Of a DNA stretch of 64,000 bases, positions 21,080 through 32,263 are shown in pieces; position 1 is the first letter of the stretch; each line of letters starts with the position of its first letter. A program made the position numbers and the translations under genes. The DNA is from Bettongia penicillata ogilbyi (Eukaryota > Chordata > Mammalia > Diprotodontia > Potoroidae): assembly GCA_023548195.1 (NCBI GenBank), contig JAJHZJ010000268.1:2176215-2240214 (forward strand), given 5' to 3'. Below the pieces are notes generated by a model. That model was not told the origin of the DNA. It made no database searches and was given only the letters and a program-made list of their open reading frames with translations.

Positions 21080-21250
21080 AAACTGATTAGTAACAAAAAA
21101 GGAGGGAAAGAGAGATTCTTTTTAATGTAGTCTGTGTATCATATATTTTAAGTAAATAAAATAAGATAGAGATGTTTTGCAAGAGAAGACAAAAAATAAA
21201 ACAAAAGGAGCATAATAGAGACTACAGAAGATTGGAAGAAACAAAAGGAG
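21080..21250 (+). repeat. Local duplicate, copy 2
   Basis: Partner of 20398-20571 in direct orientation, offset about 680 bp, with the same motif order. Confidence 0.6.
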
Positions 21251-21631
21251 CTGCTGCTCTCAAGGAGTTCACAGGGATTCTTTACTGTGATTTACTTCTG
21301 ATTAGTGGAGAGACTGAGAAAACTCCAGGTACTTCTTTCCTTATAGAAAATCACAGGACAGTTAGAATTAGATATCTGTCCAACTGTTTTTGCTAGTATT
21401 AGAGAACTAGAGGTTGTGTCATATGAAGTTCAGTTAAAGGAACTGGAGATGATTAAGATGGAAAAAGAAAACTTAAGAGTCCATATTATCTCTCTACAAG
21501 TGTTTGAGGGATCATCTTGAAAGGAAATAGATTTTTTCTCCTTGGCCCCAAGAAAGGAGGAATTCAGAAAAATGTTAGGGAAAACTTCTTAATGATTAAA
21601 GGTATCCCAAAGTAGGATGCCATCTAAGGTC

Positions 21632-21790
21632 AAATCAATAAGCATTTATTAAACTCTCAGTATTTTGCCAGGCACTGTACTAAATAGTGGAAATACAAAT
21701 ACAAGCAGAAATAAATGCAGTCCCTGCCCTAAAGGAGATTCATACTAATAGGGCAAGATGACACTTAAAAGGAAACTGAAGGGAGGGAGT
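21632..21790 (+). mobile_element. L2/CR1-like fragment
   Basis: CAATAAGCATTTATTAAACT, GCCAGGCACTGTACTAAATA and GTCCCTGCCCTAAAGGAGAT, the recurring LINE-tail motif series. Confidence 0.55.
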
Positions 21791-21905
21791 TATGGTGCAG
21801 AAAGTCTGCAGTCATAATTAGAACTGAGAGAGGAATAAACACATGGATGACCAGAGTTTTCCCCTTAAAATAAAAATTTTGGGAAGAAGGGGCTGCAGGG
21901 ACAAA

Positions 21906-22192
21906 GTGTGTTCATTCTTCGTTGCCAAAGAAGACCATGCCATCAGAGAAATGATGACATGACTTGCACTTGACTTTGATTTTTGAGTGACTTCTCATCC
22001 GGAGCCATCTGAATCCCATGATCAGATATTCATCAGGATGAATGGAGATGATCCAGGATGAGGCAATTAGGATTGAGTGACTTGCCCAAAGTCACACAAC
22101 TAGTGAGTGTCAAGTGTCTGAGGTGAGATTTGAACTCAGGTCCTCCTGACTCCTGCACTAGTGCTCTATCCACTGCACCACCTAGCTTTCCC
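21906..22192 (-). mobile_element. Composite tRNA-SINE with RTE-like tail, flanked by target duplication
   Basis: On the minus strand it begins with the tRNA head (GGGGAAAGCTAGGTGGTGCA, GTGGATAGAGCAC), continues to TTGCCTCATCCTGG and then an RTE-type tail ending at GGCAACGAAGAATGAACACA. Direct repeats CAGGGACAAA at 21896-21905 and 22193-22202 flank it. The chimera therefore inserted as one unit. Confidence 0.8.
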
Positions 22193-22299
22193 CAGGGACA
22201 AAATATGCTTCCAGTGTGAGAAACTAAGGGGGCAGAATGAACTTCCAGGGTAAGGAGGCTGGTAATGACAGAGAAAGTAAAAAATAGATCCTGGAAAGG

Positions 22300-22450
22300 T
22301 GAATGAATTCTACCTCCTTCAAAGTGTTCAAGCAGAGGTTTGATGATCATTTGTCAGGGATATTATATAATGGTTATTTTGTCTGGTGGTGGTTGGACTA
22401 GATGGTTCCATGGACCTCTTTCATCTCTGAGATGCTATGACATTCTTCTT
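22300..22450 (+). mobile_element. CR1/L2-type LINE 3' tail
   Basis: AAAGTGTTCAAGCAGAGGTT TGATGATCA, then GGTTGGACTAGATGGTTCCA and TCTGAGATGCTATGA, a typical CR1/L3-like 3' end. Confidence 0.5.
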
Positions 22451-22719
22451 CCAAACATGGCAGATTCTTAATGGATTAGCACTAAAAGATCTGGTGCCCA
22501 GATACCTACTACTGGCATCTTTAGAGGACCCTGAGACAGCTCAGAAGCCTCAATATTGAAAGTGATAGATATTTTTGTCCCTTGAATTAATCTCCATCTA
22601 TGGCATTTTTAAAAGAGAATTTAGCTATAAAGTAATCCTTCCATAGCCTGAGAAAGACCTATATTATATAAAGGATGTGAGAGAAAGGACAGTATTTCCT
22701 CCATCCTAACTCTGCTACC

Positions 22720-22850
22720 CATATAAACTTAGACATTTTATTTAATTCCTTTGGATCTCCATCTCTCCATCCATAAAATGATTGAATTGTAATAGATTTT
22801 CCCTAAGGATCCTTCCAACTCTAAATCTATGTATGATCCTTTGAACCTGG
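22720..22850 (+). mobile_element. MIR-type SINE fragment
   Basis: Decayed centre plus the 3' end CCTTCCAACTCTAAATCTAT. Confidence 0.5.
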
Positions 22851-22865
22851 AGATTGACTTTTCAC

Positions 22866-23040
22866 ATGAGATCATAGATTTAAAGGTGGAAGAGATCTTA
22901 GAACCCACTGAATTCAGTTCCCTGAGTCCTAGAGGAATGTAATGATTTGTCTGATGTCACAAAGACACTAAGCAGCTGAGTTGGGACTTAAAAACAAGAT
23001 CCTCTGACTCCAAAGTCCAAGCAACTTGCTATGCTGAATA
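22866..23040 (-). mobile_element. MIR-type SINE fragment
   Basis: GAGATCATAGATTTAAAGGT, GGAAGAGATCTTAGAACC and CCTCTGACTCCAAAGTCCAA. Confidence 0.6.
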
Positions 23041-23109
23041 AACTCTAATACAGAAGTAAGTCTCAGCACCTTTAAGGCATAATTGTGATATTATCGGGAA
23101 ATAATAAGT

Positions 23110-23250
23110 ATCTTAAAGAATTTAGAGTTGAAAGAGATCAAAAAGATCATCTAGTCCAAATCCTTCATTTTACTGATGAATACAGAGAAATTCAGAGAGA
23201 TTAAATGAATTTTCTGAGATCACATAGATACTAGTAATAAAAAGGACATT
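23110..23250 (-). mobile_element. MIR-type SINE fragment
   Basis: GATCATCTAGTCCAAATCCT, TTCATTTTACTGATGAATAC and AGAGAGATTAAATGAATTTT. Confidence 0.6.
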
Positions 23251-23924
23251 ACTATTCAACTTTCTTCCTTTTCCTCTTTCCCTACTAAAATTCTTTTTGT
23301 TTAATAAAGATTTGAATACAGACTAATCACATTATTTTGGTGATAATGAATTTCATTTTCAATTTTTCTCTTCTGTAAAAAAGACTAAAACAGATATGTC
23401 TTAATCAATGCCATTCTATTACCATGGCAATTTTCACAGCACTGATAACAACTATGAATATGTTGGTGTAGTTCTGAAACACAAAATATAACAGACTCTC
23501 CCTATAGAAGACAGAAAAGAAATATTTATTCAGACATTAGAAAGCCAAATCTCAACACCAGAAAACCGAATCCATCATAGCATCAAAGAAGTCAATACAC
23601 ATTATCATTGCAACAGACACTGCCATTCCCAAGCCTTCCCCCCACCCACCTTCTGGGGACTTCCCACAAAAAAAAAAAAATATTCACAATCGTAGCTGTC
23701 TGCTTGCCTGCGTCCTTTCTCTCCCTCTGCTCTAACTGCTCTCACTCACTTCATCTCAGTTCTGCTCCACACTTCCTGTTCCACCAGTTTAGCAAGCTCC
23801 TCCCATCACAAATGATTTAAGCTTCCATGTGATTTAAACAAGTCACATGGGCCTATTACTGGATGGGAAAAATCTTCAAATTAAGCAAAAACATATTAAC
23901 AACATAACCATACTTTCAGTCCAC
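23251..23924. other. Gene-free stretch, unidentified
   Basis: Holds an A-run (23668-23680) and a C/T-rich segment (23610-23810). An LTR remnant on the minus strand is conceivable but unsupported. The 70-codon frame at 23608 is low-complexity Ser/Leu and unlikely to be real. Confidence 0.3.
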
Positions 23925-24205
23925 AAACAATCGAATTCCTACTCTGTATTCTGTGCTGTCTATATGCTGTGGGAACAAAGACAAAAATCAGAGTTCTTGC
24001 CTTGATGTAATGTTTTATCAAAGGAGACAACATATATGCATGAAGGCATGCACAAAATAAATATTAATAAAGTAAATGTAAGGCATTTTTGTGGGGAGAC
24101 ACTGACAGTTTGGGCTGCAGAAGAGGCCTAATATATGAGGTGGTACTCAATGCAGACATGTAAGACAGCCTGGGTAAAGGCGCAGAGATAAGAAATTCAG
24201 TCTCA
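23925..24205 (+). mobile_element. L2/CR1-like LINE fragment
   Basis: AATCGAATTCCTACTCTGTA, CAAAGGAGACAACATATATG, CATGAAGGCATGCACAAAAT and GACAGCCTGGGTAAAGGCGC. Shares subfamily features with 14775-14870. Confidence 0.5.
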
Positions 24206-24216
24206 AAGTTATTACT

Positions 24217-24495
24217 GTTGTTCATCCTTCATTCTTGAAGAACACCAATGGCATCATGAGGGTGATGTCTTGACTTGTGAATGAATTGGATATGAATAAG
24301 CCAGAACTGTGCAAAATTTTCTGCCTCACTCTCTCCTCCAGAATCATGGAAGTCCAGCAGCAAGACAAAGGTCAAGATGACTGGTGATGACCCAGGATTC
24401 AGTCAGTAATCTTGATCTTTCTAAATTAAGGTCTTTCCCAGGTCTCAGTGTGTTGGGCCATGTGCATTCAATGACTAAAAGCTGGGTAAGAGTCT
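24217..24495 (-). mobile_element. RTE-derived SINE/LINE tail
   Basis: Plus strand reads TTGTTCATCCTTCATTCTTG, AAGAACACCAATGGCATCAT, CTCCTCCAGAATCATGGAAG and GATGACTGGTGATGACCCAG, the reverse of the RTE-type tail at 21906-22060. It differs in the centre and so belongs to another subfamily. Confidence 0.65.
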
Positions 24496-24699
24496 CCATG
24501 TGAAGGACAGCAAGAAAGCTGTGCTTTGAAACACAGAGGGTAAGAAAGTGAAGGCAAAACCTGTCTCCATCTGATGATCCTATTGCTATGATTGCATTGT
24601 TTTAAAATCTCCTATTTGACTAGACAAAAAGCTTTGAAAAATTCTTAAGCTTAAATGTGGTGTATTGAAAAGAGTATTGGATTTAGAATTAAAATGTCA

Positions 24700-24895
24700 C
24701 AGGATCATGGCTTTGAGTTCTAAGGTACCTTAGAATTTATCTGATCCAACCCCCTCATTTTTCCAGTAAGGAATTTGAGTGGCCTCCCACTCCCAGATGA
24801 AGCAACTTGCTCAAGGCAACATAGGTAAGAAGAGGCAAAGCTGGGATTTAATCCAGGTTCTTTAACTCCAAATCTGGTAGTCTTTCTGTGGGACC
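24700..24895 (-). mobile_element. MIR-type SINE
   Basis: TTATCTGATCCAACCCCCTC, AAGCAACTTGCTCAAGGCAA and CTTTAACTCCAAATCTGGTA. The 62-codon minus frame here is a by-product. Confidence 0.65.
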
Positions 24896-25030
24896 GCTCT
24901 AAATTCAAATCCTGTTTCTATGACTTACTAGCCATGTGACCATAGATTTCACTTCATTTTTCTGGGTGGGACTGATGTATAAAATGAAGCACTTGTACTT
25001 GATGATCTATCTTTAAGACTTTTTCTGGTT
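24896..25030 (+). mobile_element. MIR-type SINE, opposite to its neighbour
   Basis: ACTTACTAGCCATGTGACCA then TTTCTGGGTGGG and ATAAAATGAAGCA. It abuts the minus-strand copy head to head. Confidence 0.55.
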
Positions 25031-25174
25031 GGCTATAATGAATATTTGACAGTAGGAGTACCAGTCTCCACCTCTCAAGTGGGAAATGCACCCATGATGA
25101 CTCTGTCCCATTCTGTCTGGGTCATACCCTTGGTTATCACAATCAGTTTAACGTACATTGGTAAAGACGCAATA

Positions 25175-25427
25175 CGGACAGCTAGGTGGCCAAGTGGATA
25201 GAGTGTTGTGTTTAGAGTCATAAAGGCTCATTTTCCTGAATTAAGATCTGGCCTCAAATACTTACTAGCTACATGACCTTGGGCAAGTCACATGACACTT
25301 CAGTTCCTCATCTATAAAATGAGCTGGAGAAGAAAATGGCAAGCTACTTTAATATCTTTACCAAGAAAACCCCTAAATGGGGTCATGAACATTAAGACAG
25401 GACTGAAATGACTGAACAACAAAAATA
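25175..25427 (+). mobile_element. Marsupial tRNA/CORE SINE, near full length
   Basis: GGACAGCTAGGTGGCCAAGT, GACCTTGGGCAAGTCACATG, GAGCTGGAGAAGAAAATGGC and TGGGGTCATGAACATTAAGA to GACTGAACAACAAAAAT. Confidence 0.85.
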
Positions 25428-26534
25428 AATGACAATACAATTTAAAAGTCTTGTGAATAGCTGTGTAGATTTTTTTCATACTGTCTTTCTCTATACTCTG
25501 ATTATTTCCTTTCCTAGAAGTAAGATTTCAAAAGGCTGATAGGTAAAACCCTCATTGTCTGTGTCATATTACTCATTGTTCATTTTTAAAATTTGTACAG
25601 CCCTTTAATAATCTTTTAGATGAATGATAGCCTCTCGCAAGTCTTATTATATCTGATGTTTTTCCATGTTAATAGTTTTTGAACAAAATTTGTAAAAAAT
25701 CATTCATTTCATTTATGAGTTGGAGAAATATTAACAGAAACATAGCCATAAATTGACTTTTAGATTTGGGAAGTTAGTGTAGAACATATAATGTAGACAA
25801 ACATGCTGATAAAAAGCAAAAAGATGGGGTTTCAAAGCAGCAAAATAGAACTCTTTATGGTGACAAACTAAGTCTCTCTGACCTCCAATTATTACTCCTA
25901 AAGTTCTTTTATAGGAAGGAGGAGACAATATCCATTGAGAAATGATCTGAAATTGCATTCAGACTTCTATTACTTTATGCTTAGTTGGCTTCCCTATTAG
26001 TTAGATTTCAAGAATTCTGATAAAATATTTATTGGCTATTACTTTTCTTGACCTATCAGCTGAGTTCTGTAATGGATCCAGCTTCCCAAACAGAAAGTTA
26101 TACATTGATTTAAAGCCTAAACAAGTAATTTTCATGCATAGTGTGTATTTATAATTTTCTTGAACACACATTCCAGTGTAAAAATCAAAGTCAGAGCAAG
26201 AATTATAATGTAGTGTTTACTCCCATCATGATATCCATAACTTCACTGGTTTTCACATTAAAGGGCCATATTGAAAAGTGATGGCATGTTTGGGGCTTTA
26301 GCAATTTGGGGGGAGTTTTTTTTCCCTTTCTCTCATAAGATAAATGTAGTATTTTTTTTTTCCTTTTGCAATGTGTATTGAATGCTTAACCCATGCTTTG
26401 TACCTATTCACAAACCTTTCTCTTTCTATCGCTTCCAGTTGACCTTTAAACAAAAAAAGCCTATTCATTGAATGGGTGTATCTCACTCGAAGTAAGAATG
26501 TGATAAGACCTTAACCTAAAAGAGCCTGGGTCTC
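25428..26534. other. Gene-free stretch, nothing recognised
   Basis: A/T-rich DNA without a clear repeat or coding signal. Short frames (25731-25958, 26298-26486, minus) show no domain. Confidence 0.4.
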
Positions 26535-26722
26535 ACATTGCACCCTGGGCCATCTCCAGTCACTTGATGAGTAGCAGGCCACTGGACCCAGATAGCTCAG
26601 GAGAAGAAGGTGAGATTTGTGATCTTGCACATCCCTCCCTCACTCAAATCAAAGTCAACTGCAAGTCATGTCATCATCTTGATGTCATGGTCCTCTTCGA
26701 GAACAAACAACAAACACAAAAA
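26535..26722 (+). mobile_element. RTE-derived SINE tail
   Basis: CACCCTGGGCCATCTCCAGT, TCCCTCCCTCACTCAAATCA, AAGTCAACTGCAAGTCATGT and GTCCTCTTCGAGAACAAACA, the forward form of the RTE tail. The 60-codon plus frame lies inside it and is not a gene. Confidence 0.75.
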
Positions 26723-26804
26723 CAAAGATACAGAGTTACCTTCTGAGAATTTCTGATTCCATAGGGCATGAGCAAAATTTGCAACTAACCCCAGACCTAA
26801 CACT

Positions 26805-26995
26805 ATTGTTTAGACATGAATTCAAAACCTAACTTAAATCTAGTGGTTTGACTCCAGGCAAGTCACTTAATCTCTCTGATGAACCTGTTTCCTCAACCAT
26901 AAAATGAGAATAGAATACTTACATTATCTACCTCTTAGGATTGTTGTAAGGAAAGTCCTATGTAAGCCTTTAAGTATTATAGAAATGTGAGATCA
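26805..26995 (+). mobile_element. MIR-type SINE
   Basis: CCAGGCAAGTCACTTAATCT, GTTTCCTCAACCATAAAATG and GATTGTTGTAAGGAAAGTCC. Confidence 0.7.
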
Positions 26996-27004
26996 TAGTA
27001 AGAA

Positions 27005-27145
27005 GATGATTTAGCTCTGCTATTCTATTGACTGTGGACATTTCACTTTTCCTATCTAAGGCTCAGTTTCCTTATGAATAAAATGGTAATTGAGTAAGAT
27101 GATCTGTAAGGTCTATCCCAGCTTGAAATTCTAAATGTATTGCTT
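27005..27145 (+). mobile_element. MIR-type SINE fragment
   Basis: GGCTCAGTTTCCTTATGAAT and AAGATGATCTGTAAGGTCTA. Confidence 0.6.
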
Positions 27146-27317
27146 TTAAATCCTCAAAATTGATATAGATGACCAATATTCCTATTGTGTCTCTCCATAA
27201 AAACTCCCAGCTCAACCAATATTCCATAGGCTGTGGAAGCTGACAGGCAGATTCTGTTTTTGGATAATGGCAGAGTAACATCACAAAGTAAATCTTTGAT
27301 CCTGGGCAAGCCACCTA

Positions 27318-27445
27318 ATCATTGAATCAACAAGCATTTATTGATTAGCAGCTGTAAGTCATATAGTATAGTAAGAGCTAGGGATAGAAGGGAAAAAGTA
27401 AAAAACCCTGCCTTCAAGGAGCTTATAGTCTAATCAGGAAGGCAA
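27318..27445 (+). mobile_element. L2/CR1-like fragment
   Basis: AATCAACAAGCATTTATTGA and CCTGCCTTCAAGGAGCTTAT. It ends at a tetranucleotide array. Confidence 0.55.
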
Positions 27446-27446
27446 G

Positions 27447-27501
<55 letters not shown>

Positions 27502-27545
27502 CTTCATCTCTCTGTCTGTCTGTCTGTCTATCTGTCTTGTCTATC
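27447..27545 (+). repeat. (TCTA)n microsatellite with TCTG extension
   Basis: About 14 TCTA units (27447-27502), then TCTG/TCTC units to about 27545. Confidence 0.9.
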
Positions 27546-27552
27546 TCTATTT

Positions 27553-27680
27553 GTATATACATACACACATATGTATATATACATACACACATATATACAT
27601 ATAATTGTATACACACATTTTATATATATATATATATGTATGTGTGTATGTATGTATATTTATATGTATGTATATACAAG
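27553..27680 (+). repeat. TA/CA/TATG mixed microsatellite
   Basis: Alternating ATACACACATATGTATATAT-type units and (TA)n, then (TATG)n. The 83- and 118-codon frames across it are artefacts of the repeat. Confidence 0.85.
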
Positions 27681-27734
27681 ATACATCCCTCCAGAAAGTT
27701 CTTATTCTTCATTCAAACTATTCTGGATTTAATC

Positions 27735-28720
27735 AGTCAATCAGAAAACATTTATCAAGCACCTGTTGTGTGCCAGGCACTGGGCTAAGAGTTGTGGGTA
27801 CAAAGACAAAAATAAAACAGCCTCTGCTCAGAAGCAAGTTAGGGTTTCTGCAAGGTATAGGTAATGAGAGCAAGCATTCCAAGCATGGGGACAGCCAGCG
27901 TAAAGGCACTGAGATAGGAAAGGGAGTGTTGAGTGTGAGCAATGGAAGGAAATCAGTTTGACTGAAAAAGCAGCAAAAGTAGGTTAGGGTCTGGTTAGGA
28001 AGGACTTTAGGTGCTGAAAAGAGTTTATTTTTGATCTTAGAGATTATAGGGAATCACTGAAATTTGCTAAATAAGGCAGTGACATGATTAGACCTTGACT
28101 TTAGGAAAATCACTTTCACTACTGTGTGGAGTGTGGATTAGAGTGAAAAAAACTTGAGACAGGGGGATGAATCAGAAGTTTATTGGAATAGTCCAGGTAA
28201 AAGGAAGCAAAGAGGGGTGCTAAATTAGGGTAGTGGCCACATTAGTGGAGAAGAGAGAATACACACACACAGTGAATTGTGAATATAGGTTTCTGGAAAG
28301 ATGGTGGTGTCTTTGACATAAATAGGGAGATTCAGAAGAGAAATGGGAAGATAGTAAGTACTAGTTTAGAAATGTTGAGTTTCATATGCCAGTGGGACAT
28401 TCTGTTCAAAATGTTAGAGATGGATTTATAGATTTGGGAGTCTGCAGCATAGAGATTATAATTTAATTTATGTTAATTGATGAGATGACAGAGACAGACT
28501 GAGAAATAGAAATGGACCCAAGACAGAGCCTAGGAGTATGCCCATATTTAGAGGCATGATATGGAGGACAATACAGCAGAGGCACTAAGAAGGAATAGTC
28601 AGGTAGGAGGAGAACCAAGGGAGAACTTTGACAAAAACAAAACCCAAAGAGGAGAGGGTACAAGAGAAAATAGTCAACTGAATCAAACGATACAGAAACA
28701 TCAAGAAGGAAAATTGGAGT
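27735..28720 (+). mobile_element. L2/CR1-type LINE remnant, about 1 kb
   Basis: Ordered motifs: AAGCACCTGTTGTGTGCCAG, GGGACAGCCAGCGTAAAGGC, AGGGAATCACTGAAATTTGC, GGCAGTGACATGATTAGACC, GGAATAGTCCAGGTAAAAGG and AGACAGAGCCTAGGAGTATG. These are typical of an old LINE 3' region present many times in mammals. Frames are broken; the minus 107-codon frame at 28463 is not a gene. Confidence 0.55.
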
Positions 28721-28727
28721 AGTCATA

Positions 28728-28830
28728 CCTTTCCAACCCATACTGTTGTGAGGATCAAATGAGATAAAGTCTTTATAAAATAGCATTATAACTATGGTGC
28801 ACTATAGAAATGTAGGTGATTATTCTCTCC
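28728..28830 (+). mobile_element. MIR 3' tail
   Basis: CTGTTGTGAGGATCAAATGA then GATAAAGTCTTTATAAAATA. Confidence 0.55.
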
Positions 28831-30394
28831 AGAATGCCAGTTGAGAACAAAGATAGGAAGTATCAGTTGCTTGAGTAAGAGGGAAAGGAAGACGTAACCA
28901 AGTAGACTTAAGGAAAAATTAACCAGTTATTCAAAGAGAGAAGAGGATTGATACTATATTCACCTATAGGGCTATCAAAATTTTCAGGGCAAACACTGGA
29001 GCACTAACTCTAGTATGTAAGTCATTGCTTTCCTTTCAGTGAATATAGATTAAGCACTTACTATGGGCAAAGCCTAGTTTTAGTCATTGTATGTATAGCC
29101 ACTATCGCCTAGCTCATCATTCCTACTTTTCTGATGCTAAACCTTATATATAACTTTGAACTATTTCCCTCTTATCTAGGCAAAAGTCCCTAACCATCCC
29201 TCTCACCCACCATCCCCACTTTAACACTCCAAAGAGGGTATTAAAATGTAGCATACCTAATTGGGTCAATGTGAGTACCATGGCTAGGAAAGCAAAAGCA
29301 AAGAAGCTTATCAGAAGACCTCAGACTAAGCACTCACATGCTTTTCACACCTATCATTTTTCTGGGGATGGTAATTTTAGTCCATTATAGGAACGGCAAA
29401 GGGATACATGCACAGACAAGAAACTAAAAACTATAGAAATTGAAATTTTCTGGTAAGTGCAAGTCATATGCACTCTTTTTATGCTTGGTTTGGGATACAA
29501 TTGAGGTGTTTTGTCTTCCTGACTTTCATTTCAAATGCATTATACAATTTTCCTATAGTTATGATTAGATGCTACCTCACCAATCAGCTACTGATGAACC
29601 AACATCTTCCAGTGAATCGTTTCAAGATTTTGGAAATGCTCTGGAAATCTGCTGATCAGAGACTGGCTCTGAGGGCTCTCGCACAGTTTAGCTTGTCATA
29701 ACCATGAAATGGCAAAGGATAGAATGAAGGGCAACCTAAAACCAGTGTCAGATAACTCTCCTTCCTGCCTCATCTCATGTGCATTTTTTCAAAGATGACG
29801 TCTATCCAAAGTGACAACTGAAATGTCTGAAGGAACAATTTGTATACAAGGTAGAGATGAAAGGCTAGATTGAAGTGTGGCAGAAGGGGACTGAATGCAA
29901 GGCAGGCACTACTGACTGCTCCCCAGGAAAGAAACATGCATAGAAAGCTGACATCATCTACAGGAGAGATTGGATTTGCACCATAAATAAATCATTCAAC
30001 AATATAAAGAACTGGTAGCAGGAACAGCTGGAATCATATCCCTTATGATGTATTAACTTGTCTTAAAACCTCAATCAGTGTTGACAGATATTTTGCTATG
30101 GGATTTATGAGATCATATGAACATAGTTTTCATATTTATAATTCTTCTTCTGGAATGTTTGCCTCCTGTACACCCTCCCCAAGATAATAGATGAAACATA
30201 TTGAAAAGTAAGAAAAGAAAATTCAAATCCTGTCAACTTTCTGTTGGCATTAACACCTGCAACTCTATAGTACAAAGCAGCTACTGTAGTAGATGAATAT
30301 AGCTGAGCTCTGACTTTCAAGTTTCCTATAAAATAGGTATATTTACTTAATGATAGCTGATATTTCAAAAGGACCACTTAGCAAAATAGGTAAG
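28831..30394. other. Gene-free stretch, mostly unrecognised
   Basis: One weak L2-like piece (about 29040-29090, AGCACTTACTATGGGCAAAG). The remaining sequence has no recognisable repeat. Frames at 29468-29701 (plus) and 30105-30377 (minus) have no domain signal. Confidence 0.4.
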
Positions 30395-30555
30395 TGTAGG
30401 TTTCATTATCCCCATTTCACAGATGAAAAACTGAGACTTGGGGGAAAAAGAAGATGTGATTTTTACTAAGTTCATATTATTAATTATTAGAACCATGGCT
30501 TAAATTCAGGATTTCCTAACTCCAAGACCTATATTCTTTCCAGTCTAGCACACTG
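30395..30555 (-). mobile_element. MIR-type SINE
   Basis: CATTATCCCCATTTCACAGA, TGAAAAACTGAGACTTGGGG and CCTAACTCCAAGACCTATAT. Confidence 0.65.
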
Positions 30556-31174
30556 ATTGATTTCTATGCTAGTAAAGTGAAGCAAGGGAACTAGTATTGT
30601 TATTTGTTAAAGGTAGGAAACCTCAAAGAAGCAAGTTCCATATTAAGTTTCTGAGGGTGAAAACTGCAGCCATTATTAAAGAAGTGGTCATCCTAGCACT
30701 GCAAATAGAATAAGAAATTATAGTTATTACTAATTATCAATCATTGATAGTACTAATTATTTATAAGTATTACTTCTAATGTTTCCTCGTGGGGTAGATG
30801 TAACCATGGGTAATTCAAAACAATGTCAATAGAACACAAGTTTTCTTCAGTATAACTATAGGCTGAAAAAGCTCAAAGTCTGCGTCTCACAATGGAATCT
30901 GTACTTTTTGTACCAAGGACAAGACTAGTAGAGTTGGGAGAGGCTCACCACCGGAAAATTGGTCACAAAGTAATGGCATTTATTATTTGTGTGTGTGGGG
31001 GGGGTGGGGACAGCTGATCAAGACTCTCTATTGAGACATGAAGGAACTAAGATCTGCATTGGTTCATGGAATAGAATGCCAGTCAATTCACAGATATATT
31101 AAATAATTAAAGTAATAATAGCTTATAACCCCTCTCATACCCTATGGAACCCAAGTTATATTCCAAACAAACTC

Positions 31175-31224
31175 CTCTTCCTTTTTCAACAGCCTCCTAA
31201 CTGATCTTGCAACCTTTCCTTGTT
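31175..31224 (+). mobile_element. L2 ORF-end fragment
   Basis: TTCAACAGCCTCCTAACTGA then TCTTGCAACCTTTCC, a common L2 segment. Confidence 0.4.
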
Positions 31225-31335
31225 CATAGGGTCAGAGGCATCTAGTTCAACTCCATAATTTTACAGATGAAGAAACTCAGGTCCAGGAAGGTAAAGGGAC
31301 TTGTCTAAGTTAAGAATTAGAACCAAGTCTTTCAC
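31225..31335 (-). mobile_element. MIR-type SINE fragment
   Basis: GCATCTAGTTCAACTCCATA, ACAGATGAAGAAACTCAGGT and AGGGACTTGTCTAAG. Confidence 0.65.
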
Positions 31336-31544
31336 AAGGATGTCACATTGGTAACATGTACATGCCCCAGGATCATACTAACCCTCTCTCAGAAGTCTAA
31401 TCATCTATATCTATATCTAATCATCTTAATAAAACCTATATTCCCTAGCAAGATCCAACATAATAAATGCTTGTTGACAACTGGACTCAGTTTGCATGAC
31501 CTGGGACCTCCTTACCTTTTAAGCCTTGGGTTTAAATCTGCTCA

Positions 31545-31675
31545 TCTGCTACCTTATCTTCTACCAAAGGTGCAACTTTGGACAAGTCACATCTTTTTGG
31601 GCTTCAGTTTTCTCAACTGTAAAATGAAGGGTTTGGACTTGGACCTCTAAGGTCCCTTCTACATCTATGATTTAT
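31545..31675 (+). mobile_element. MIR-type SINE fragment
   Basis: CTTTGGACAAGTCACATCTT, CAGTTTTCTCAACTGTAAAA and CCTCTAAGGTCCCTTCTACA. Confidence 0.65.
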
Positions 31676-31881
31676 GAGAGAGTCTTGAAGGCTGCTGATG
31701 GAGAAAACCCTCTATGTCAATTATATCTGTTAAGGCTCTGCTATGTAAGATATTTAGGGAATGGACACAAATGCATAAAATTAGAGCCATTCTCCCACAG
31801 ACAAATCACCAAAGGATGTGAGTGCTTAGCATTATGCCTGGTATACAGCAGGCACTTAATAAATGTTTATTATATGAACAA

Positions 31882-32225
31882 ACACTTCTCAAAAAAAAGG
31901 AAAGTAAGCTATCAATAACCAAATTAAAATCTTCCAAATAACTAATAATAAGAGAAATGTACACTAAAAGCAAAACTGAAGTTCATTTTATGTCCATTAA
32001 ATTGACAAAGATGACGAATATAACTATGACAGACATTAGAGAAGTCAGGGGCAAGCATCACACTAAGGTACTTGTCTTAGAGCATGGAATTACCCCAGAA
32101 ATTCTGGTAAAAAATTTGGAATTGTGTAAGAAAAGTGACTAAAGTATTTTAGCCAGCTCACTAAATAAATTCCAAATAAGTCCAAAAATGTATACTCTAA
32201 AAAAGTCAATAAGAAAAGTAAAGTT

Positions 32226-32263
<38 letters not shown>

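Noticed and set aside
23470..23925. Minus-strand LTR at 23.5-23.9 kb
   Set aside because: Only a general resemblance (T-rich, possible reversed poly(A) signal). No ends or duplication could be found.
31957..32142. Small gene at 31957
   Set aside because: The frame lies in L1 3' sequence and has no complete domain.
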